Assembly (NCBI GenBank): GCA_029817715.1
Contig: JARUPY010000538.1
Coordinates: 8,618,001 to 8,682,000 of the forward strand
Direction of reading: 5' to 3'
Length of the DNA: 64,000 nt
From: Melastoma dodecandrum
Taxonomy: Eukaryota > Streptophyta > Magnoliopsida > Myrtales > Melastomataceae
Below the pieces are notes generated by a model. That model saw nothing but the letters and a program-made list of their open reading frames with translations. It did no database searches and was not told where the DNA came from. Shown here piece after piece: positions 58,936 through 64,000 of the stretch (the first letter of the stretch is position 1; each line of letters opens with the position of its first letter). The translations under genes were made by a program, and so were the position numbers.

Positions 58936-60111
58936 TCAATTATCCATATTAGAGGTAGAAGCCTCTTTAGATGGATTAACATTAAATCTCCCAAATTCAT
59001 TACTGAAATTTGGGGTAGAAGTATGTTCGTCCTTATATCCTTCTTCTGAAGGTTTAACTGGAGAGACTATGTCGTCTGCGGGTTCCAGGGACACTACAGG
59101 TTTTGCAGTATTGTCTTTTTTGTTGAATGAGTCATCAATTTTAACGTTGATAGACTTTTCAATTTTAGATGTCCTTTTATTAAGGACTCGATAAGCTTTG
59201 CTAGTCGTAGAGTATCCAAGAAAGATTCCATCATCCGACTTAGCATCAAACTTTCCCAGGTTGTCCTTAGAAAGTCTCAATATATAGCAAACACTTCCAA
59301 ATGGATGAAAGTAGGAAATGTTTGGTTTCCTCCCCCTGATAAGTTCATAGGGAGTGTTATCCAACTTGGGTCTAATAAGTACCCTATTGGATATGTAGCA
59401 TGCGGTACTCACAGCTTCTGCCCAAAGGTTCTGTGGAACCTTACTCTCACAGATCATGGTCCTTGCCATGTCCATTAGGATTCTATTTTTCCTCTCCGCA
59501 ACGCCATTTTGTTGAGGAGTATAGGGAGCAGAAAAAGTGTGATCAACACCATATTTGCTATAGAAGGTTTTGAAATCATGGTTTTCAAACTGTGTACCAT
59601 GATCTGTCCTTATAGATTTTACAGAAGAGTTAAACTCATTTTGTAAAAGTTTAGCTAAACTTTCGAAAGCCTCGAAAGCATCGCTTTTGTGGGTGAGGAA
59701 TTTAACCCAGGTAAACCTAAAGTAGTCAATCACCACTACAAGACAGTACCCTTTTCCTCCAACACTTTGAACTCTGGTTGGACCTAAAAGATCCATGTGT
59801 AGAAGGTTCAAAGGTTTAGTTATAGAAACTTCATTCTTAGGTTTGAATGAGTTTTTGGTTTGCATATCAAGAGAACAAGCTTTGCAGATGCTTTCCTGCT
59901 CCAATTTGATGTTAGGAATTCCTGTCACCAAATTCATTGAAGCAAGCTTGGATAGCAAACAAAAGTTGGTATGACCTAACTTTATATGCCATAGATAACT
60001 TTCATCCTTGATAGACAGAAGACAGTTTTCTGTATTACAGAAATTGTTCATTGATAAAGAATAAATATTCCTTCTGCATTTGCCAATAAAGCGAACTTTG
60101 TTGTCTAGCAT
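58936..60111 (-). CDS. Sirevirus integrase, long open frame
   Basis: A 391-codon frame with the HHCC finger (WHIKLGHTNF, CKACSLDMQ) and a complete catalytic triad: Asp in VVVIDYFRFTWV, Asp in RTDHGTQF, Glu in GVAERKNR. The C-terminal part includes the GKFDAKSDDGIFLGYS block. It is the best preserved coding region of the element, though cut off from gag-protease upstream and RT downstream by stops. Confidence 0.9.
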   Translation of the reverse strand: MLDNKVRFIGKCRRNIYSLSMNNFCNTENCLLSIKDESYLWHIKLGHTNFCLLSKLASMNLVTGIPNIKLEQESICKACSLDMQTKNSFKPKNEVSITKPLNLLHMDLLGPTRVQSVGGKGYCLVVVIDYFRFTWVKFLTHKSDAFEAFESLAKLLQNEFNSSVKSIRTDHGTQFENHDFKTFYSKYGVDHTFSAPYTPQQNGVAERKNRILMDMARTMICESKVPQNLWAEAVSTACYISNRVLIRPKLDNTPYELIRGRKPNISYFHPFGSVCYILRLSKDNLGKFDAKSDDGIFLGYSTTSKAYRVLNKRTSKIEKSINVKIDDSFNKKDNTAKPVVSLEPADDIVSPVKPSEEGYKDEHTSTPNFSNEFGRFNVNPSKEASTSNMDN

Positions 60112-60192
60112 TCCATGATAAGAATCTTTATCGAAGGTAATAATATACCCTTTATCACATAGTTGGCTAATGCTCCGTAGGTTATGTTTTAG

Positions 60193-60702
60193 TTATGTCA
60201 CCAGCAGAATGTCTTTAGTAACCATAGTTTCTGGAGTACCAACAATTCCTGTTCCAATTATAGAACCTTTGCTATTGTCTCCAAAACTTACAGAACCTTC
60301 GTTCTGCAGTGTGAGGTCGGAAAATTTTGAGGGATCACCAGTCATGTGCTTAGACCAACCACTGTCCAGATACCACTCATTTTCCTTAGCTTCTGTCCTC
60401 AGACTGAGCGATCCTTCTATAGTGTGATTTAATTTTGTGGGAGTTGTAGAACAAAAATGTGCTTGTTCTTGCTCGTCATCAGACTCATCACTTTTTTCCC
60501 AGGCAAGCATAACTCTCTTACCCTTATTGGGAGCAGAAGGTTGTGTCTTCTCCCGAAGAAGAGGATAATCGGTCTTTATGTGACCTTTCTTATTGCATTC
60601 AAAGCACTTTAGTTCTGGTTGCTTAGAATGTCTTTTCCTTTCGCCTTTGTTCTTGTTAAACCGGTTTTTGGAGGCAAACTTGAGAAGTCGCATTGCAATC
60701 AT
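60193..60702 (-). pseudogene. Sirevirus zinc knuckle and protease
   Basis: The finger reads CFECNKKGHIKTDYP, where the last cysteine of CX2CX4HX4C is tyrosine. The protease site is WYLDSGWSKHMTGD, where DSGCSKHMTG is usual. The frame ends at DILLV and the pre-integrase starts in a new frame. Confidence 0.83.
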
Positions 60703-60737
60703 CGCAAGTTCACCATCCGTTTCAACTTCAGCTTCTG

Positions 60738-61417
60738 CTATTTCTCTGTAGCTTTAAAAGCCACAGATACGGGTTTGATGTCAGGGCGAGATGATTTCTC
60801 AATCTCATAAGACATCAAAAAACTCATAAGTTGTTCAAGAGGGAGAGTAGTGAGATCCCTTGCTTTCTCTATGGCCGTTTTCTTGGCTTCCCAAGATCTG
60901 GGCAAGGTGCGCAGAACCTTTCTCACCAATTCTCCATTTGTGAATGACTTTCCTATATATTCCAGGGCATTTACCAAATGGGTTAGCCTTTCATACATCA
61001 GTTTGACAGTCTCATCACTTTTCATAGAGAAATTCTCATATTGATGAACCAAAATGTTCATCATTGTTTCACAGAATTGAATTGTCCCAACATACATGGT
61101 GACAAGCTTCTCCTTGATTTCTTGTGCAGTATTGCACGTAGAAACTTTTTCAAACTCATCGACGACATCGCTTTAAATAGCAGATATTGTGCCACTGAGT
61201 TGAGTCTCGTAAGTCTCTGAAATTTTCTAGTACGACGTCTTTGTGAGTCTAGTCGGTTTTTTATTGGAGTAGCGGGTAGACCATTTTCAACAATATTCCA
61301 CATATCCTCATCAATCGATTCCATGTAAGATATCATTAATATTCTCCAGTAAGAGAAGTTCTGACCATCGAATTTGGGAGGATTACCCAATTGTGGACGT
61401 CCACCAAAATCAGCCAT
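60738..61417 (-). pseudogene. Sirevirus gag
   Basis: ATG at 61415-61417 opens MADFGGRPQLGNPPKFDGQN and SYWRILMISYMESID, the usual copia gag start. After a frameshift at about 61090-61180 the rest reads HQYENFSMKSDETVKLMYERL and NGELVRKVLRTLPRSWEAKKTAIEKARDL to 60738. Confidence 0.87.
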
Positions 61418-61672
61418 TGTTAAGTTCTGACAGAGTGTAGAGCTTCTGCAGACTTTATGTAGAAACTCAAAGAGCAGAAAGCTTCTGTCGAGTGCTAACC
61501 ATTCCTCAACTAGCTGTAAGGCTTACGTTGAGTTGGGCTCTATTACCAATTATTGGATTCTAACAGAGAATAAAGCATCTGTAGAAGGCAACAAAGTGGT
61601 AATGGTCAGAGAGCACATAGAAGGTCAGAGATTCTGTAGGATCCCAACAAGCTATAAGTCTTTCATTAGACC

Positions 61673-61687
61673 TGCTTTGATACTAAT
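61673..61687 (-). other. Sirevirus primer-binding site
   Basis: On the minus strand TTAGTATCAAAGC follows directly on the LTR end CCAACA, as in the Sirevirus arrangement LTR-ATTGGTATCAGAGC. A second similar site, TGGTAATAGAGC, occurs at 61537-61548. Confidence 0.6.
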
Positions 61688-62381
61688 TGTTGGTGTAACA
61701 ATGGCACTAAGAGGGGGTGAATTAGTGTAATAGCCTTTTTAGCGTTTTTATAACTAATAGAACCCAACAGCGGAATGTTAGGTTTCGGTAGGTTACTAAA
61801 CCCTTATACACAGTAGATCCCGAAGTGAACTGCTTGATTCAAGAACGACCAGCCAAAGTTTGATCTAAGATATGATTATGCAGTCCCGAGAAGGTTTCTA
61901 CAGTAGTAGAAGGTTGATATTTCTGCTATCAAGGTTCTACAGATCCGACCACCCTTAGTGTGATCAACAACGTCTACTCCAAGATCTGAAAGATACTTGT
62001 AGTAGCAAAAGGTTGTTACAGAACCTTGTAGGTTTCTGCACTACCAAGAGATGATCTGCGAAAGCTAGATCGTTGGAAACAACTCTAGAACCAGATTGGT
62101 TTCTGTAGCGTGAGATGTTTGATGCAGGACCTTTGGATTCTCTGCTCAGACGCTCGCGTTGTGTTTGTTAATTTGCTTTTCCGTTTGCGCAAAAAGTAAA
62201 TGAGACAAAGAAGGTTTATTGTGGTTCTGCAATTGCCTACTCCACTCTTCACCCTTATAGGATCGAAACAGACTATCCCTGTTGGTTAACCTACCGCAGA
62301 GTAGTAGAAACTTACTTTCTACACAGCAGAAGCTTACCTTCTGTATGGCATCATCCCTTACACATAAGATGGTAATGAACA
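61688..62381 (-). repeat. Sirevirus 5' LTR (right boundary approximate)
   Basis: On the plus strand it starts TGTTGGTGTAACA and includes CACTAAGAGGGGGTG. The other end is placed at GGTAATGAACA on the basis of a terminal CA only. It is dense in TAGAAGGTT / TTCTACAG motifs in both directions. No second LTR was found for comparison. Confidence 0.5.
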
Positions 62382-64000
62382 CCGAGAGGAAAAATTATCT
62401 AATAAACTTCTACATTTCATCCTCATCTCATCCTTCGAAATGCTTGAAATAAGAACCATAGTAAGAAGTCGGATTACTCACTCCTTGCTACTCAGGCTTT
62501 AAGTGCCCAAGATGGGGGCAAAGGATGTTAACTGCCATAGATCGTGGGTGCCTCAAAATTTTCCTATTTTCTTGGGTGTTAATATGCATGAATAAATGCT
62601 TACCGACGAGCTTGGGATGACCGAAGGGCAGGAGGATGAAGCGGGGCGTTGACAGTCCACTCCCGGGGACATTACTTGTCCATCCCCTGATGGACTCCAG
62701 CGACGTTAAATCCATTCTCTTCCTTATTTTCTTCCAGTCGTGGGGATAGTTTGTGCATCGGAATTGAGCTTGTGTAGGTCGAGATATAGTTAAAATACAA
62801 AACACAACGCTTATGTACTCGAGCTGGAACATCATTTTGGTCGACTGAGCATAACTTTGGCCACAAAGTCTCACTTTTCTCGAGCTTAGTTAGAATTATT
62901 CTCTCTCTCACTCTTCTAAAACTTTCGTCTTTTGATTTTTCTCATTCGAGACAATCTGGGTAGACTTTTGATAGGTCGAAATCGAAACTCCACTGCTCTC
63001 GAGATCTGGTCTCGATAACAACAACGCCCTCCCAGTATTTTTATTATAACATTGGCTACAGAGATCGGATTAACTCAAAATTATTTGGGATAGTTTCTTT
63101 TCTAGCTCCTCTACAACTTATTAGAGGACGTCTTGGACGCGTTATGTCTGGTTGAAGCCATAGTTGTACTGATTTCGAGATCTGATTAACTTTTGCTAGA
63201 CATGTCGGATTAACTCGAGATAAGTTGGGTTAGTTCTTTTTCTTCTTTAGCTACAACTTTTTTGCTTTGTACGTTTCAATTTGAGGTCATCTTGAGTGAG
63301 ATATGAGCTGTCCAAAGTCAAGAAAGATAATGCAATTGTTATGATATCGAGATTAGACATTGCTTTGATTTTCTGGCTATAACTTTTCAAGTTTTTATCG
63401 ACTTTTCTCTCGAGATACTCTTTCTTGAGAACCTTTTGAGTCTGGTCTCGAGAAGATATTCGTGCCTCTCTTGGCATTTTCTGCCTCGAAATTAAAACAC
63501 GAATAAGGGGCCAGAATTCATGTGTCAGCACATGATCATTGTTTCTGTAGTGATGTCAACCGGTATTCTTGTGAGTGACATCACTTTCTCGAGATGATAG
63601 GTCTTGGAAACGAATAAGTAAATATAAGGATAAGAAATTTCTTTTACTTAAAGTTTTTCTTTTCTTTCACGAGAAGAAACATTTGTCTTTATCCCCAACT
63701 TTTCTTACTCGAGTTGTTGGGGGCTTACCAATATAATTTTTTTTTGTATCCCGTTTCCCATGTCTTCTTTTTCCCTCGAGAAAACCCATCTTCTTTTTTT
63801 TTTTTACAAATTTCCCATTCTCGCGTTAGATGATTTTTTTTTCTGTTGAAATTCATCGCACAACTTCTTAATCAAATTAGGTGGTCCGAAGCCATCGCAC
63901 TTCAGTAAAATTGTGGTTAGACCTCTTCTATTCAATCGAGTTTTTTCTATATTCCAAAAACATACTAGCATGGTTGGATTTCACTTAAATATATCTCGAA
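62382..64000. other. Unassigned CTCGAG-rich sequence
   Basis: Minus-strand frames at 62488-62911 include TPRFILLPFGHPKL followed by a GTAAGC that could be a splice donor, but no family was recognised. CTCGAG or TCTCGAGA is frequent from 62815 on, as in the PMD-carrying LTR elements at 15.9-34.2 kb, so this may be another member continuing past the window edge. Confidence 0.3.

Larger units (their letters stand above)
55155..62381 (-). mobile_element. Sirevirus-like Ty1/copia element with extra ORF beyond pol
   Basis: Minus strand, right to left: 5' LTR about 61688-62381, primer site 61673-61687, gag, protease, integrase, RT, RNase H, untranslated spacer (56920-57325), extra ORF (55650-56880), and non-coding sequence to 55155, where it meets El-4. 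The expected 3' LTR start was not seen, so this end is truncated. RT and integrase motifs (GTKWVFRNKLNETGDVVRNKARL; KCDNTSAINL) are those of the SIRE/Maximus group. The integrase triad and YVDD box survive, but frames are broken. A TTCTGTAGAAGG-like motif recurs throughout. Confidence 0.85.

Noticed and set aside
63715..63740. Polypurine tract and LTR start on the plus strand (TTGGGGGCTTACCA)
   Set aside because: Resembles the tracts at 31718 and 33737 but is not followed by a TG LTR start, and no homologous LTR sequence follows.

Overview
The window is nuclear DNA of a flowering plant, most likely a eudicot. The grounds are a split host gene with GT-AG introns, plant-type LTR retrotransposons, a tRNA-derived SINE and a MULE-type miniature element. 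One intact host gene is visible: an 18-exon, 711-residue NADPH-cytochrome P450 reductase (CPR) on the minus strand at 40022-44328. Almost everything else that can be recognised is mobile DNA in various states of decay. No tRNA, rRNA or CRISPR feature was seen.

Layout from left to right. 1-5151 holds short repeats, a foldback-like repeat cluster and a Sirevirus relic. 5152-10580 is a complete-length but dead Ty3/gypsy chromovirus (El-1, minus strand). 10581-15840 is non-coding, with retroelement-leader-like sequence near its right end. 15840-34760 is a Russian doll. An outer LTR element carries, antisense to itself, an intron-containing plant-mobile-domain (PMD) gene, called copy A. Copy A is cut once by Ty3 element El-2 (15962-21442, target duplication GATAC) and again by Ty3 element El-3 (23112 to about 33340). 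El-3 in turn is cut inside its integrase by a second, Tat-like LTR element (27101-32517). That inner element carries its own antisense PMD gene, copy B, with at least one intron at the same place and phase. The right-hand LTR of the outer element is at 33754-34760.

34761-40021 is intergenic, with a 23-bp minisatellite, a SINE with a perfect 17-bp target duplication, a triplicated 43-bp repeat, and a 571-bp MULE-type MITE with about 120-bp inverted ends and a 9-bp target duplication. After CPR come long G/C homopolymers (a 64-nt G run lies between the CPR start codon and its TATA-like tract), a gene-free stretch, a copia relic between short direct repeats (47547-49262), a second copia element with a deleted RT core (about 50326-52703), a truncated relative of El-3 (El-4, 52704-55154), and a long minus-strand Sirevirus-like copia element with an extra ORF beyond pol (55155-62381). 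The last 1.6 kb is CTCGAG-rich sequence that was not assigned.

The most interesting structure is the PMD gene riding antisense in two related LTR elements. Antisense orientation would let its introns survive passage through genomic RNA, and the two copies share an intron site. This could be a cargo gene replicated with its introns by a retroelement. All coordinates, splice sites and repeat boundaries were read by eye; domain names rest on motif recognition and not on searches.
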